64,000 nucleotides of DNA from Chaetomium olivaceum (Eukaryota > Ascomycota > Sordariomycetes > Sordariales > Chaetomiaceae): NCBI GenBank assembly GCA_039881045.1, contig JAYWVB010000041.1, positions 124,001-188,000 on the forward strand. Direction: 5' to 3'. This document shows, piece by piece, positions 35,001 through 48,302 of this stretch. The notes beneath the pieces were generated by a model. That model did not search any database. It was not told the origin of the DNA and worked only from the letters and a program-made list of their open reading frames with translations. The position numbers and the translations under genes are program-made. The first letter of the stretch is position 1. The number at the start of each line of letters is the position of its first letter.

Positions 35001-36929
35001 GAGGTGGCGTAGGGGTCGAAACGATCGCCGGGGGTGTTTTAGACGGCTGAACGGGCGGAGCCGGGGAGCCAGGGGCTTTCATGGCGGCACTGAGGTCCAC
35101 AACCTTACCCTCCGAGTCCTTGATAACAATCGCGGCACTCTTCTTTGGCCGAGAGAATGCCGGTGAAGACACGATAGCCGGCGCGGCTTGGGCCGGGCGT
35201 TGCTGGGGCGTGCCCTGGGCGATTGCTGGTGTCGGTTGAGCCGGCCCGGTGCTCGATGCCGGACGGTCCGAAACCTGGGAAGCGTTACGGGACATGGGCT
35301 GCGCCGTCGGCTGCCCGGGTCCATAAGAGGGAACAAACCCTTGGTGGGGAGCGGGGGCAAACTGTGAGGGCTGCGGGATATGATAATTCATCGGTTGCGG
35401 CGGATACTGATAGTTCATGCGATAACCATCCATCGGCGGTGGCATGCCGTAAGGGGCGCCCATCTGCATCTTATTTGCGGTTAGCAGCTTCTCAAAGGTA
35501 CCACTCTCTGGTGATAAGTCAATGGGCCCCATTAGATGAGGAGCAAACATAGGAACCGGACGGCCTGGTTGGAAATGGTACGACGGAGGCACACCATCCG
35601 AATTCTCAGGCGACGGTGGGCCGCCGTTGACATTCTGATAGCAGTCGGCCGCTGAGTCCCAACGCTTGCTTTGACGACACGGCCGCTGCGTAAGTTCCAT
35701 GCTGTTTTGTCTCTGGGAGGCGTTGGGAGCTCGCAGATGGTGCGCTTTCTCCGAGTCCCGACGCCCTGCCTTGTTCTTCTTATGTGCCTTGAAGGGAGGG
35801 TGCTCGTTGCTAATGAGAGGGGTATTTACTTGATGAGCATAGGGAGGAATTGCCGGGTTCATGCCCGGGTAGTGGTATGGCTGGGCGCCAGCAGCCAGTG
35901 CGGCAGGCTGCATCGTAGGTGTGACATGAGGCATTGCCGGGGTTGTTGCCGGGCTAGCTCGATGTGGTTGCGGCGAGTTGGGAAATTGCTGCATTCCGCC
36001 GCGGCCCTGGTGATAAGGCTGCATGCCGCCACGACCGGCGTTGGGGCCTGAGAAGTTCCTGTTGGGCGGATAACCCATGTTAGGGTTGTTGTATTGTTGC
36101 GGGTTGAAATTACCGCGGCCGCCACGGCCCTGGCCTTGGTAGCCACCTCGAGCGTGTGCCTGACCGCCGTGCATTCCTTCGCCGTGTGTTGAGGCCTGTG
36201 AATCACGTCTAACGTGAGGGCTCTGGCCCATCCCGACTGCGTTGTGTTGCTTCATATGGCGCTTCACAGAGTAGTTAGTAAAGAGGGTTTGCCTACATAC
36301 AACGGAGAGCGAGAATACGTACGTCGTTATCGCCTGGAAAGCTTCCAAATGTCACGGGAGCCTGGGGCACAGACGGAGCCCGTTGGCCACCCCCGCTTTG
36401 CTGAGGCATCTGCGGAATTGGGGACGGCGAATGGGCAGGTGACTGAATCCTGGGATTACCGCTCCCGGGGATGGGAATCGGCGCGGGTCCACCCGCCTGG
36501 GGGGTGCTGTGAGCGATAGCTGGTGACTCATTGAACCCAAACTGGATACCCTTGGGACCGCCGGCAGGGCCGCCGTTTGCGATGTGGCTGGCCGGGGCGT
36601 TGGCACTGATGGTTACGGAGCTTTTGCGGGCGTGGTCTGCGCCACCGTTGACGATAGACGAGCCGCGAACGACAGGTGGGGTGACGACCGTCGGGACCGC
36701 GGGGGGATGTTTGGCCTGCCGTTCATCGGTGCGGCAGTTGAAGTTTTGCCATTCTGAGCAGCTGGCGCAGATGATCCGACCACTACGGGCGGATTAGAGC
36801 CCGCCGCTGATCGCGGTGAGGATGTCGGCTTCTTGTTCGCACCGGCGGCGGAAGCATACGACGGAGTTGCCACAGGGGCTGCGGGGTTTGCGCCGGGTTT
36901 TGATTCGGTTGACTCGCAGTAGAAGTCAT
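32011..36929 (-). CDS. Translation initiation factor eIF4G, two frame breaks near the N-terminus
   Basis: Scaffold of eIF4F: binds cap-binding eIF4E, helicase eIF4A and poly(A)-binding protein. Exons 36929-36323, 36261-32623, 32565-32189 and 32125-32011; the last two introns (57 and 63 bp) are in-frame. Exon 1 needs one extra base in the G-runs at 36875-36886 (to enter VATPSYASAAG) and one at 36701-36706 (to enter AVPTVV and SSVTISANA); with both, the protein is about 1579 residues. Order: Pro/Gln/Gly-rich head, long Ala/Glu/Lys coiled coil at about 650-835, eIF4E-binding motif YDAQFLLQ near 952, Gly-rich linker, MIF4G domain about 1150-1390 (VQRKVKAALNKMTPENF to LMDIIDLRKSGW), and a Gly/Arg/Ser-rich C-terminal tail typical of fungal eIF4G. 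No MA3 domain follows, as in yeast eIF4G. Confidence 0.93.
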
Positions 36930-39900
36930 AGAGGGAACTGGTGACTCGAAAGCCGTATCCTTAGTTTTTCTGTGTGTATGTAGAGGTGGTTGTGGGAATG
37001 CGAAAATATCGGGTCGGTCCAACTGCACGGCGAATCTCAGATCCGGCGTGTCGAGGGCAGAAGGGAATGATTATCGACTCGTTTCTTCGTAGACCGCTGA
37101 ATGCCAGTCGAGAAAATATGGCAACGCACTCGAGGGGTTCGGGTGGTTGGCCGTTAGAAAACTCTGTTGTGAAAGAGTGTGGTGGGTTTGTCGCAAGGAA
37201 ACCAAAAAGGCGACCGAGAGCGACCGAGTGTCGGAAAACTCGCAAAACTGGCGAGGCCCAACGTCTTCGCGATTAATAGCGGAAGAGTGGGGAGATGATG
37301 ATATCTCTGTTCTCTGGATTCGGGATCCGTGAGAAGGAGAAATACCAGCGGGTATTATGTGTGAAAAAAAAGGGAATCGGTCGATTACAGACGATTCCTC
37401 CCTGGAGATTTTCACAAGGTGGATGTGGAAGGGTGGTGGGAAGAGGGAAGTAGAGCCCAGAAAATTTTTGGGGGAGCTGCTTTCTGATGGCGAAGGAAGG
37501 GGTGTGTGGGCAGCGCCGCCTGGGTTTGGCCGCACTAAAAAGTTATCGGTTCCCCCGTCACGCTATGGGCAAAAAAGTCTCAGGTACCAACACACCAAAA
37601 TTACAGTTAGAAGGCACATCATGCTGATTAGGTTCTTTGCCTTCGCAAAGCGAACACCATTGGATGCCTTGCATGGTCATGGGAATATCTGGGTGTGTAA
37701 ACCTGAACAGGGCGGTTTTGGCATAGCAAATTGTGGCTTTGGAAGTGTCTGATTTGTGTGCAGCAACCTACCGGAACAACCTAATCTACCCTCTTTGGTA
37801 TACACACACACCACGCGGCCAAGTGGCACACACCTACCACAAATTTCAAAAACCTTACTATTGTGTTTGAACAGGAAGACTGGGGAGCCCCTCTCTCATG
37901 CTTTCGATAAGCTCAAGTTCCACTATCGGTGTGCGGAATGGAGTTCCATCAAACAAAGCGGCGGACATGTGGTTGACAAGGTCGAGCACACATTTGGAAA
38001 AGGTCAGGGTACGCCTCCGGATCGAGTGCCCCACCTCACCCCTCGAAAGTCATCAGCCCTTAGGTTCTTGTTGTCTCGTCTCGCTCGGAGCGTAACTCCT
38101 GATACGACGAAACTTTCCGAATATGCACATACACAGTAACTGAAATGGCATTGCCTGATGTCTCGGGGCTGTGGGCAGGACATGGTGTTCTGCCGAAGGC
38201 GTTCTGTCTGGCAAACGGCTGAAGCTGACATATTTGCCTCACAGGCGCCAGCATTTTGCGACCAGCCCCAGTCGAGATACGTACCTTACCTCAGGAAGTG
38301 ACTAGGTAGGTAGGTAGTAAAACCAACAAAGAAGGGCATTCGGCAAACTGAGAGATTCAGTTCCGGCTTTGGTCTTCTCCTGGAAAAGCCAAGGTGCCAA
38401 CCTCTCACATTGTGTTTCGAGGCTTTTCATTGTCGCTCTCTCCTCATCGGGTTCCCGATGTTGGTTGACGAGGTAGCCCCACCAACCACCATGCTGCCCA
38501 ACACATATTGCCACACGACACTCTCTTCGCTATGTCGGGCTTCGTCTTGTTCCGCTTGGTGATGAATAGGTCTCCTGAAGAGTCTCTTTCAAGAAGATAT
38601 TTTCGAACTGGACCAGATAATAGTAAGGGAGGTAGGTGTACCTAGTTACAAACAGAACGAGGTGGTGGGGGACCCCATGTAAATTCGCGATACAACAGCC
38701 CTCCATCGACCAACCCTTGGCCGTTTCTAGAAAGGGGCACTGAGCTGGTGATTTGTCTGCCATTCTCTGTTGCGACTCTGCCCGTGCTCTCGCCCGCCGT
38801 AGTTATGCATATCCTACCTACGTTTTCTGTCATTCATTGTTTTACAAACTGGAAGACTTCTCCGTTGATAAGTGTTGCCCAGATACGCTTCAAGCCAAGG
38901 CGAAAACCGGGGCGAGACCGACTGGTGGAGCCTCGAGTTACTCCACATCAGATCTGGAGCGGCCTGGCGTTTCGTTTCCACTCGGTCGCTTGGGCCAAAA
39001 CATTTGGCGGGGAAACCTTCGGGCAATTTACTGCGGAACTTGCCTTGTCCCCGAAGTGATCCTCGATTTATCGGATGTGGCGTCAAGCGCCTTTGCGATC
39101 CTAATCTGTGCACCGAATGGTTCGGAAGGTAACGTGGGAAATGGTTTTCATCGTGGGTAATCTACAGACTCGGTAGGATAGAAACCAACTCAGGTTGATT
39201 GTTTCGGCTCTGCCCCCGTGGTCCTCTCGAGTCCCCCCCCCACCCTTGGTTCTTCAACGATCTGTTGCTGCATCCTCAAGTTGCTTGGGTCTTGCCCAGG
39301 GCTTTTGGTTTGTGTAACAGAACGCGACACCCGGTTTATTGGAACTTTGTCTTCGCATCGAAAGTCCTGCAAAAACAAAACGACCTATTATGCCGACTTT
39401 TCCGAGTTTCTCTTGCCTCCGAGCCTCGAGTACGCAAACGGCTGCGACATCCTCAGCCGAGTCCAATCGAGACACGTTTATTTGCAAGAGCAAACATTGA
39501 ACAGCCCGACTCTCATCACCACTTGGGGTTTCCCTGTAATCTGTACATACATGTAATTTGTACGAATACAGGCAGTTGAGCTTGACCGCTTTTGCTCAGG
39601 ACACCTCATACAATCACATGCCTACCAAGCAAGCCACCTTTCCGGCCAGATACACCGCCGCGCGGAATCAGCGTCCGCGAGCGGAGGCTGCCTTCACACG
39701 CGCAGTTCGCCACCGCCAGCGCATTTCCACGATTGTAGACCAAAGCCGCACAACAACACCCTCACAAGTCGCAGATGTGCCCCATGAAGTGCCCTGGCAG
39801 TCCGTCAGCGGGCGGTCTGGCTCATGCTGTGGGAAACCAATCGCGCCGCTACCACCCACGCGCGGCTTGGATTCACCCTTGTAATGACGGGGTCCTTGAG

Positions 39901-40417
39901 CTACTTTTTGACATAACTAACCTTGTTCGGGCTGGAAATCCATCGTCGCTTCTTCTGCTCCGTCAGTGATGCTCCCCGTCTTTGTCTTCGAACCGTCGTG
40001 GTTAAAAACCTGAAGTTTAAGAAGATTATTGTTGAATCCATTCGTGGCTTGTTGGTTTCAGAAACCCAGCCGAGTGTGACGTTTGCGACGGCTTCAGAGC
40101 CCTGCACGGTGACGACATATCCTAGTTAAACTGCCGGCGTTGCATGTCACTTCGTATGTCATCCCACGAGACCCCAGGAAGCTGTCGCTCAACCCCGGCA
40201 CGCAGATCAACCAGGGGTCCAATGAGGGAAAAGAAAACGTCCACTGCGGCTCTTGCTTGCAAGACAACAATCAACACACGCTTTTCGTGGGCTCGACACT
40301 AACTACACCAAACCACGGGGTGTATCAGACATGGTTTACAGACAGACCAACGCCGCATTTGACTCATTCCGTTCCAACAAAATTACTCACTCACTCGCTC
40401 ACCCCCGATCACTTAAC
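36930..40417. other. 3.5 kb region without a supportable gene
   Basis: The largest gene-free interval. The right part of 36930-37600 is the eIF4G promoter and leader. Beyond that I see only short overlapping open frames with no start, intron or family features I trust. TAGGTAGGTAGGTAG (about 38303-38318) and related CCTACCTA words occur here. A lineage-specific or non-coding transcript cannot be excluded. Confidence 0.5.
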
Positions 40418-43400
40418 TCATTCCTCCTCAACCTCGAACCCTTCACCCCTAACCAGCCCCTCCACTTCCTCTCCATCCCCCTCCTCCTCCCCAGCCTCCT
40501 CCACCACCTCCAGGCCCCCATACCCCTCCTCAATCTCCTCCACAGCCGCCTCCACCGGCACATCCCCAGCCAAGCCCCTCTCCTCCCGTAGCTGCTTCAC
40601 CCTTGTACTCGTCATCTCAAAGACATACTGCCCGAGGTGCTCGACCCCCTCCATGACAGCCTCGCCCTGCAGCTGCAGCGGCTCGCTCCCTCTCTCCCCC
40701 TCCTGCTGCTGCTGCGCTCGTCAGCCAGGAGGCGCTCCGAGGGCCACATCTCGCCCGTGACGAGGGCCAGCTTGTCGGGCCGGCGCAGCAGCAGCTCGAA
40801 GGCGTCGCGCAGCTCGTAGCAGGCCTCAAAGACGTCGCGGCGGCCGAGGATGTACAGGCCCAGGCGGGCACGCGAGAGGGCGACGGTTAGGCGGCGGATG
40901 TCGCGGAGGTAGCCGACGCGCGTGGTGCGCGTGAGCGAGAGGATGATGTCTGGTACGGTGGGAACATGGTGGTTAGTGAGTCTCTTCACGGTGGGGCTGA
41001 GGTAGGTGGTGCTTACAATCGTTCTGCTCGCCCTGGTACTTGTCAACTGTGGTGACGATGCGGGGCAGGCCGAATACGGGGTTCTTTGCGCATCGGTGGG
41101 CAAGCACGTCCTTGATTAGTGCCCGTTGACCGGCGTAAGTGGCCAGGATGCTGATTTTGGATGCCGGGTAACCTAGTAGGCGCATGTACTGGTAAATGGC
41201 CACGGCGTACTCTGCCTCGCCGAGGTTTTGAATAAAATGCGGCGAGGGTTCTGTCTCTCCCTTGCCCTTGTAATCGGGGACGTTGATGAACTGGTAGTCG
41301 TACCGGAACCCGGCGTTGGCGGTGAGGAACTCTTTGTGCGTTTGAGTATGCGGGAGATTGCCCAACTCGGGATACCGCCATTTGTATAGGCTAGATATCG
41401 AAGGGCGAGCGCGGCCTTGTTGGTCGAGGTGAATGGTAGGAACACCGAGACGGACAAGCCGGGAAAAGAGCGACTGCTCCAGATTCGCGTAGTGCCGGAA
41501 CGCCAGCCCCTGGATGACGGGTGAGTTCTGGTAGTGGTCGCCACACAAAACCACCCTCTGAAGACCGGATTGCCCATCCTTGGGTTTCTGCATGGCGAAG
41601 GGGATGAAGTTCTCGATCTCGGTAATTTGTGCGGCCTCTTCCATGATCACATTGTCGTAGTGGAATCCAAGTGCGGCGATCTCCCCCCTCTTCATTGCGG
41701 CATGCGTTGAGGTCATGGCAATGATCCGGGCTTCGCTGGTGAGCAGATAGTTGGCCTTGTCCTTGTCCCGTCTTAGGATCTCGAAAGGTAGCACATCTGC
41801 TAACTCGGAAAAGATTTTGGATATGTGGCGATAACATCCGCTGGCAATTTCTAGAACAGCTTCACGGTCTGCGTCCACTGGGAAAAGGGGTTGCGGCGCA
41901 TCCGCAAAAAAGGCGTGGAAGGGAAATGCCCGGATGATCTCCTCGGGGCCGACGGCCTCTGACTCGACGACGCTGCCGAACTTGGCCCATGCCGGCTCAA
42001 CATAGACTGAGTTGAAGTAGCCGGCCGTCTCGGCAGAGTTACCATGAGCACCCGGTGCACCCATGCTTGCAGCAAGACGATTAACCTCCAAGAGAAAACG
42101 CTGCCGGTTTTCAAGGAATGACTCGACTCTGCCGTGCTTGCTGAAGCTTGCTCCCGTTTCCAGCTCCTCTTCTCCGTGGCCCAGTCGGAGAAGGTGGCGC
42201 TCGTCCATATCCAGGGCCACGATCTTGGCAAATAGCTGGTTGAGGGCCTGGTTGCTGTGAGCTATGAGAAGCGTCTTTTGCTCAGGGAAGTTGTGGTAGA
42301 TATTATTGATGATCTGGGTCGTGACGTCCGTTTTACCAGTGCCAGGTGGGCCAACGATGACAGTTAGTCCCGGTTGTGACCCTGAGACGATCGCTTCGAT
42401 TTGTGTTGGCGTGAATCGAACCTTGTTGAGCTTTGGGGCGTCGACCGGATAAGGCCCGTTGTTTGGCGGCTTGTATGTCGAAACATTGACAGTCTCGATC
42501 TCTGCAATCAGGGCCGGCTCCGCGTCTCGCCTTCTCTTCTTAGAAGGTTTAGAAACGGCGTTCTCTGGTTGCTTCTCGACAGTCTCCAGCACATACGGGG
42601 GACCGAAACTCCCAGAGACGTCGTCGCTGGGCTCGATTATCTTGCCCGGTAAGCTCTCAATAAGATGCTGCCAGTCTAGGAAAGTATCCCGGAAGTTGAT
42701 CTTCTTGACGCGGTTGGGTAGATGCTTGTATGTAGCACCAGCCGGATCACCGTACCCCAGGAATACTTCATGTAACCAAGTGGCGAGCGGGACCTCGGAA
42801 AGGGTGAGATACCGGATTGACTCCAACACCGGCTTGAAGTTGTTCTCCCGACCGCTTCTTCGGACGAGGAGATTGATTCCGTCGTAGACATCCCGATTGC
42901 TCTCGGTATCGGCTTTGAACGCCGCTGCGTCTAGTCGGAGTTGAAGTTTCCTTGAATCACCGCGACTGTGGCCATCGAAGTAAGCCTGCGCATCCCTAAT
43001 TGCTCGTCCCTTGTCGTCAAGCACCTGTATGATTTCGGCAGCGCGAACAGAAACGAGGCCAAGCTTCTCGGCCTCTGACGGCAGCGCGCCGCCATTAGCG
43101 GCCTGTTTCGACTTGGACGCGTCGACGGCAACAAGGAAAAGCACATCGTCGGGACGCAGAGACTCCCATTCGCGCCGGGCGTGTGGTGACAACCTCCTCA
43201 TGTCGATGGTCACTTCGGCTCGCACTAGCGAAGGCTTATCATGCCCTACCCGAGGCGGAACAACCTCGAGGATGGTTGGTTTGGCGATCGGCAAAGCCAT
43301 TTTTGAGAAGCCCGAGAAGGTTGTTACCCCTGCTCGTTTACTCTCGGGCCTTAGCCTCGTTAACGCGCCCTCGATGTCCTGACCGATGGCATAGAAGGAC

Positions 43401-44981
43401 TCGCACCGGTACAAGATCATGGCCCGCCAGAGGAAGTCGCCAACTGAGAGATACTGCAGATTGAGTTTTGGGAGGGCAAGGGGCCGAGATCCGTCATAGT
43501 GGTCTGTCCTCCTGAGGCTGATGTCAAACAGCGCTTCCTCGGTGGGGAGGATGCTCAAATCGCGGGCGGCCTCCTGGAAAGTCTTTTGCCGCTCAAAGGT
43601 CCACAGAAGTACCTCCATCAAGAACTTGCGGTCTACCGGTACTTTGGCAGATTCAGGGTACGTTGTCCGGAGGCCCAAGTGGCCAGCAAGCTGTGCAAGC
43701 TCCTCGTCTGTTAATGACTGAAGGTGGCCTTCGAGACCTGCTCTTTTGTCGATCGAACCATAGTTCGATAGTGCTAGGAGAGTCAACTTCTCCTTGAAAT
43801 GCTTCAGAGCCGTCCTTTGCAGCTTGGCCAGGGCGCCGCAGTGCCTGTCGTACGCCTCCTTGAGGTTGAGCTGCGCACCCGAGTGGTCGTCGACGGAGAA
43901 ACGGGTGTAGTGTGAGAAGAGAGCGCATAGCTCTCGCAATAATCCGCTTCCCTCGTCATTGAAGACTGGCGATAAACTCAGGGCGGGAAGAACGTGCATG
44001 TCTTGGAGCAACGTGTTGACATATCGTCTGGTCGGAAGCTGGCTCTGCAGGTCGGTCAAAAACTCGACGAAACGTTCGCAATAGAGGACGTGTTCTGGTT
44101 TGGGGTTCCCGGTGTAAAGAAGCGCTAGGAAGTCCAGGATCAAGGTGTATAACCAGGATCTCTCGAAGCGTAGGCGAGCCTTGGTGGCATCGTCGGCCGC
44201 ATCGTACCTCTTGGCAGACGCCCTCCAAGCCTTCTTTAATTGCGGATTGGCGTCGAGTATCGCGACCCGCTTCTCTTCGGTTGACATGCTATGCCATATC
44301 GAGATCGAGACCAAGGGGGCGCACTCTTTACGCACAATGTCGCAATCCAGACTCCGGAAGGCGTGGATGACGAAGAGCAAAACATGTGTTCGGACGGTCC
44401 AGGAGAGCGAGCCGTCGAGGGTCATGGAAAGAGCGCGGCGGAAGAGATCGGAGAAATCGGCGGGGCGGTCGGTGAAGATGTCTACAACCGGTCAGTACTC
44501 AATCAAGGTGGGCGGAGGTCAAGAAAGACGGGCAAGGCGCACCCCAAGTTCCGAGCCGTTCCCTCTGCTTGGCGTTGACTATGAGGACGATCAGGAGAAC
44601 GTGGTAGTTAGATGAGCTCTCTCCATAACCAGGCCACAAATAGCTGCAGCAGAGTTAGCGATTAGAAGCTTTAACTTGGTCTTGCATCGACACCTACCTT
44701 TCCAGCGTCTGTAACCCCTCCAGCACCAGCAGTGATTTTAATGGGAAGTTCTCCTTCTCTAGAACGTCCCATATCTCCCGCTTGAGCACATCGTTCTTGA
44801 CCTTGACTTTGGACTTCGCCTTGCTGGTCTTGGATGCCTGCTTCGGCGTCTTGAGCCAATGCTGCCGCGCCAGACTCGCAAACTCGCTTCTCCCCTCCAA
44901 ATCCTCGACGGTCGGCCGTTTCGATGCCCCAGCATTCGGCCGGGAATCCGAGCTGCTCTTTACTCGTTTGGCGGGAGGCAT
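40418..44981 (-). CDS. Aquarius/intron-binding RNA helicase of the spliceosome, one frame break
   Basis: SF1 helicase of the intron-binding complex, placed at the intron upstream of the branch point in activated spliceosomes. Exons 44981-44698, 44643-44543, 44481-41017 and 40949-40418; about 1460 residues if one base is added near 40714-40719. There LLADE must shift frame to reach EPLQLQGEAV and the conserved end VEHLGQYVFEMT; without it the protein would end early in an Arg/Ser-rich tail. N-terminal armadillo-like helical region (YLWPGYGES, FTDRPADFSDLF); the helicase core has Walker A GPPGTGKT (Gly839-Thr846), a DEAD-box equivalent MEEAAQITE, VVLCGDHYQ, YQGEQND and the motif-VI segment RRLTVALSRAR. 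An acidic Glu-rich tail follows. Head to head with THOC1. Confidence 0.94.
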
Positions 44982-45399
44982 ATCGGGTGCTGTTGTCGCG
45001 TGCAGCGTGCGGAATCGGGGCCTGTTGTTGTGTCGCGCTCCCGCATAAACTTATCAAAGTTGGGGATGATATTATTGAGCCGGACCGTTGCACCCAATGG
45101 AAGCTGCAAGCTCCCGAGTTCCAGAATCGCAGGACAGCCTTGCAGCCGCGCTCCACACCGCGGCCCCACGCGTCTGCTTGCATTGGACGGATCGCCAAGC
45201 CAAGAACAATGAAAGTGGGGCTTGTTCCATCAAGCCGTGCAGCCTTGTCACTTGTTCGCTGTTGCTTTGCTTAGAACATCGCGGGTCTTCGTTTGGTGTA
45301 TGTTGGTGTTTGTCAAGCTCCGGCCACTTGGAAACCCAGGTCGCAACAAAACGGCTCCGCACTCCTCCCAGTTCCAGGCATTCTTCAAACAACTTCAAG
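44982..45399. promoter_or_regulatory. Shared upstream region of the Aquarius and THOC1 genes
   Basis: 418 bp separate the two start codons, so both promoters lie here. No specific element identified. Confidence 0.6.
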
Positions 45400-47870
45400 A
45401 TGCCATCGGCAGCCATTGATAGCCACGGCGTCTCCGGTGTTGCTGCAGCCGGGGCCTTCCTAGACAACCTGCTCGCGCGTGCCGAAATCGTCAAGCAAAC
45501 AGCATCCATCGAACCGCCCCTCGAGAAGTCAGACTTCGACGACGTTCGACGACAGCTTAGCGATGCGCTAAACTATGAATTTGTTGCCGATGAACCTGTT
45601 GACGCGAAAAGGTTACAACGCTTTGCCGTCATTGAAACCGCCGCGCGAGACACATTCAAGTCTTTGATCGTAAGTTGGTCTCAAAATCGCGCGTTCCCGC
45701 CTCCGTTTGGAGTCTGACCGATGGCTATCTTTAGGCAGCAACGCCGATTGAGTCTCCTGCGTTCGTGAAGGTCTGGAATCTCCTCGACATCCTCTCCATC
45801 CTTTCCGACCCGAACTATGCGACCCCGCCCTCCTCTTCTGGCTCGTCGAAGAACTACTCGATAGTCAAACCATCGCCGGCTGCCGTAAGGTGTTCGATTT
45901 TCTCGAGTCGCGTCGCGAGCGCATCACCGCCAAACATTTCAAACAGAAGCAACTCGTCATCCTCCGCACCTGCAACGAGCTCCTCCGGCGCTTGTCCAGA
46001 GCCCTCGACCCGGCATTTTGCGGCAGAGTCTTCATCTTCATGTTCCAGAGTTTTCCTCTGGGAGACAAGAGTTCCGTCAACTTGAGAGGAGAATACCACG
46101 TCGAAAATGTCACCACTTTTGATCAAGAGACTCCGCTAGCGGACGGGGAAAAGATGGACGTCGACACAGATCCAAAACCACAGAAAGACAAGCCCCTAGA
46201 TCCGGATGCTTTGTACCCCATTTTCTGGTCCCTACAGGAAAGCTTCAACCAGCCAAAGAAGCTTTTCGATTCGAGCCATTTTGCCGCCTTCAAAGCTGGT
46301 CTTGAGGCGACCATGGCGACGTTTTGGACCATCAACCCCGAGAAGCCGACACGAGCCAGGGAAAAGCAGGACAAACCGGACGAGGAAATGAACCCCAGCC
46401 TCAAGCGAAAGCGCGACGACGTCGACGACGAGCTTGCTAGCGGCTTCAACCCGAAGTACCTCACCAGCAGAGACCTATTCAAGCTAGAGGTAGGACTCAA
46501 ACCCCTCCCACCTGCGCATGCCCTCTAATACTATGCAGATCAGCGACCTTGCCTTCCGGCGCAACTTCCTTGTTCAGGTGCTCATCGTCATGGAGTTTCT
46601 CCTGTCTCTTTCTCCAAAGGCAAAAGAAAAGCTCGCAACCGTCAAAGCTCCAAACAAGTCGGTGACATATTCGGATCAGCAGCTGAGCGAAGAAGACACA
46701 AAGTGGGCGACAGACATGAGGGCGGGGGTCGTCAAATACCTGCAGAAAGGATTCGACGGCCCCTTCTTCGACCGGATGGTTGGCACAGTCCTCGTTAGGG
46801 ACAAGAATTGGGTCCGGTGGAAGATTGAAAACTGCCCGTCCATCGAGCTTCCAACATTGTCTCCCGCGACGTTCACTGAGGCCAGGGCTGCGGCGACCAG
46901 ACTGGCAAGAACGAGGCGACTACCCAACGAGTCGCGTTCGCTCGAGTTTCTCGGCGAAGAAGACGAGAACAGCGCGATGGAAAAGCTGAAGGACCCCGAG
47001 CGGTACAGCCTCCCCGAGCTTAGTAGCTTCAAGGACGGCATTGACGACGACGATTTCGACATCGAAAGGGCCACCGACAGCGAATCAAAGGCTTCGGCGA
47101 TAGAAAGCAAGGCTAGCAAAGCGTGGAGAACTCTCAGGATAGCTAGCAAATCCAAGCTAGTCGTCTTCGATAAGATCGAGGATGACGAAAAGATCGACAT
47201 CATTTTCAAGGACCATCCCGTCCAAGAGGACGATGTCGAGGAAGACACGGCGAGTGGGGAGGTGGTTTTCCCCGAGGATCGCAGGGCGATCGCCATCGTG
47301 GATACCGCTAGCAGCCCCGGCGCAAGGTCCGAGTTGGTAAAGCAATTCATTGCTGAACACTCTCGAGTCTTTACCAGGGTTGCGCCCCATGTCACACGCG
47401 AGCCGCAGGAAGGGGAGGTGAACGGGAAGGACTACCACTTTGTGGACGTCCAAGCGTTCAACGTCATGCGGGACGGCGACCTATTTATCGAATTCAACGA
47501 GGAGGGCGAGAATATCCACGGGACAAACAAGCGGACGGTGGAAGCCATCATGGACAATGACCGGGTCCCGGTTATAGAGGTGGACCGTGATGTGAGTGCA
47601 ACATCCCCCTTTGCTTACGAAATAGTGACGCTGACCATATTACAGGGCGCACAACAAGTCAAGGACAATGGCTTTGAGGCGAGGTTCGTCCTGGTTGAGG
47701 GGACAGAAGCGGAAGCGGACACCACGACACTCGAGTTCTATGATTCAGTTGTCAAGGACCTCTACTCCCTCAAGGCAGCCATATTCGGGTCAGGAAGTGA
47801 ACCCCTAGCGGCGACGGCGTCAGCGTCGGGAGACGGGGACACGCCTATGGCAGACGAAGCTGCTTCGTGA
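45400..47870 (+). CDS. THO complex subunit 1 (Hpr1/THOC1), one frame break
   Basis: THO/TREX subunit that couples transcription elongation to mRNA export and protects against R-loops. Exons 45400-45669, 45735-46489, 46539-47591 and 47646-47870; about 767 residues after one base is added near 45816-45819 (SDPNY must run on to CDPALLFWLVEELL). Family features: FWLVEELL, CRKVFDFLESRRERI, the NELLRRLSRALD helix, then ALYPIFWSLQESFNQP, and a long second half rich in charged residues with RDKNWVRWKIENCP. The last intron (54 bp) is in-frame. The C-terminus ends in an acidic/Ser tail. Divergent from Aquarius. Confidence 0.9.
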
Positions 47871-48302
47871 CACTTCCATCGAGCCATGTAAAATACCTAA
47901 ACCACGAGACAAGATGATACCCAATACAGCGTACAATGTTCCAGCGCTTCGCGGCTACGGGCTACCTATATAGCCTCCGCCAAACGTCCCAGCCGCCTCA
48001 ATCCAGTTGGAGATCACACGGAGTGGCGGAGATGGTGAGATGAACGGCCGGGTTGCGGAAAGGGCGATCGAACATCTTGACTGTCAAGCGCGGGCAGGAA
48101 GGCAGCCGAAGGAAGGAAACATCAATGGGGGTGTGGATGGGAAGGAAAGCACATAATATGTCCTGGACGGGTTCACAATCGCCGTATCTCTTGTCCTCTC
48201 TGGACGCCCTAACAACCTACCTATCTCGACTTCCACACTAAATTCTGCAAGGTTGTCTCGAACATCGCCTAGCATCGTCAACCAACCATCATTCCTCGAA
48301 AC
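47871..48302. other. Intergenic region
   Basis: 432 bp between tandem genes, including the leader of the RING-LON gene; a CCTACCTA word is at about 48212. No gene seen. Confidence 0.6.

Noticed and set aside
33322..35166. Long plus-strand open frames opposite eIF4G
   Set aside because: They are Ser/Leu/Ala-rich antisense readings of the Glu/Lys/Ala coiled-coil and linker of eIF4G.
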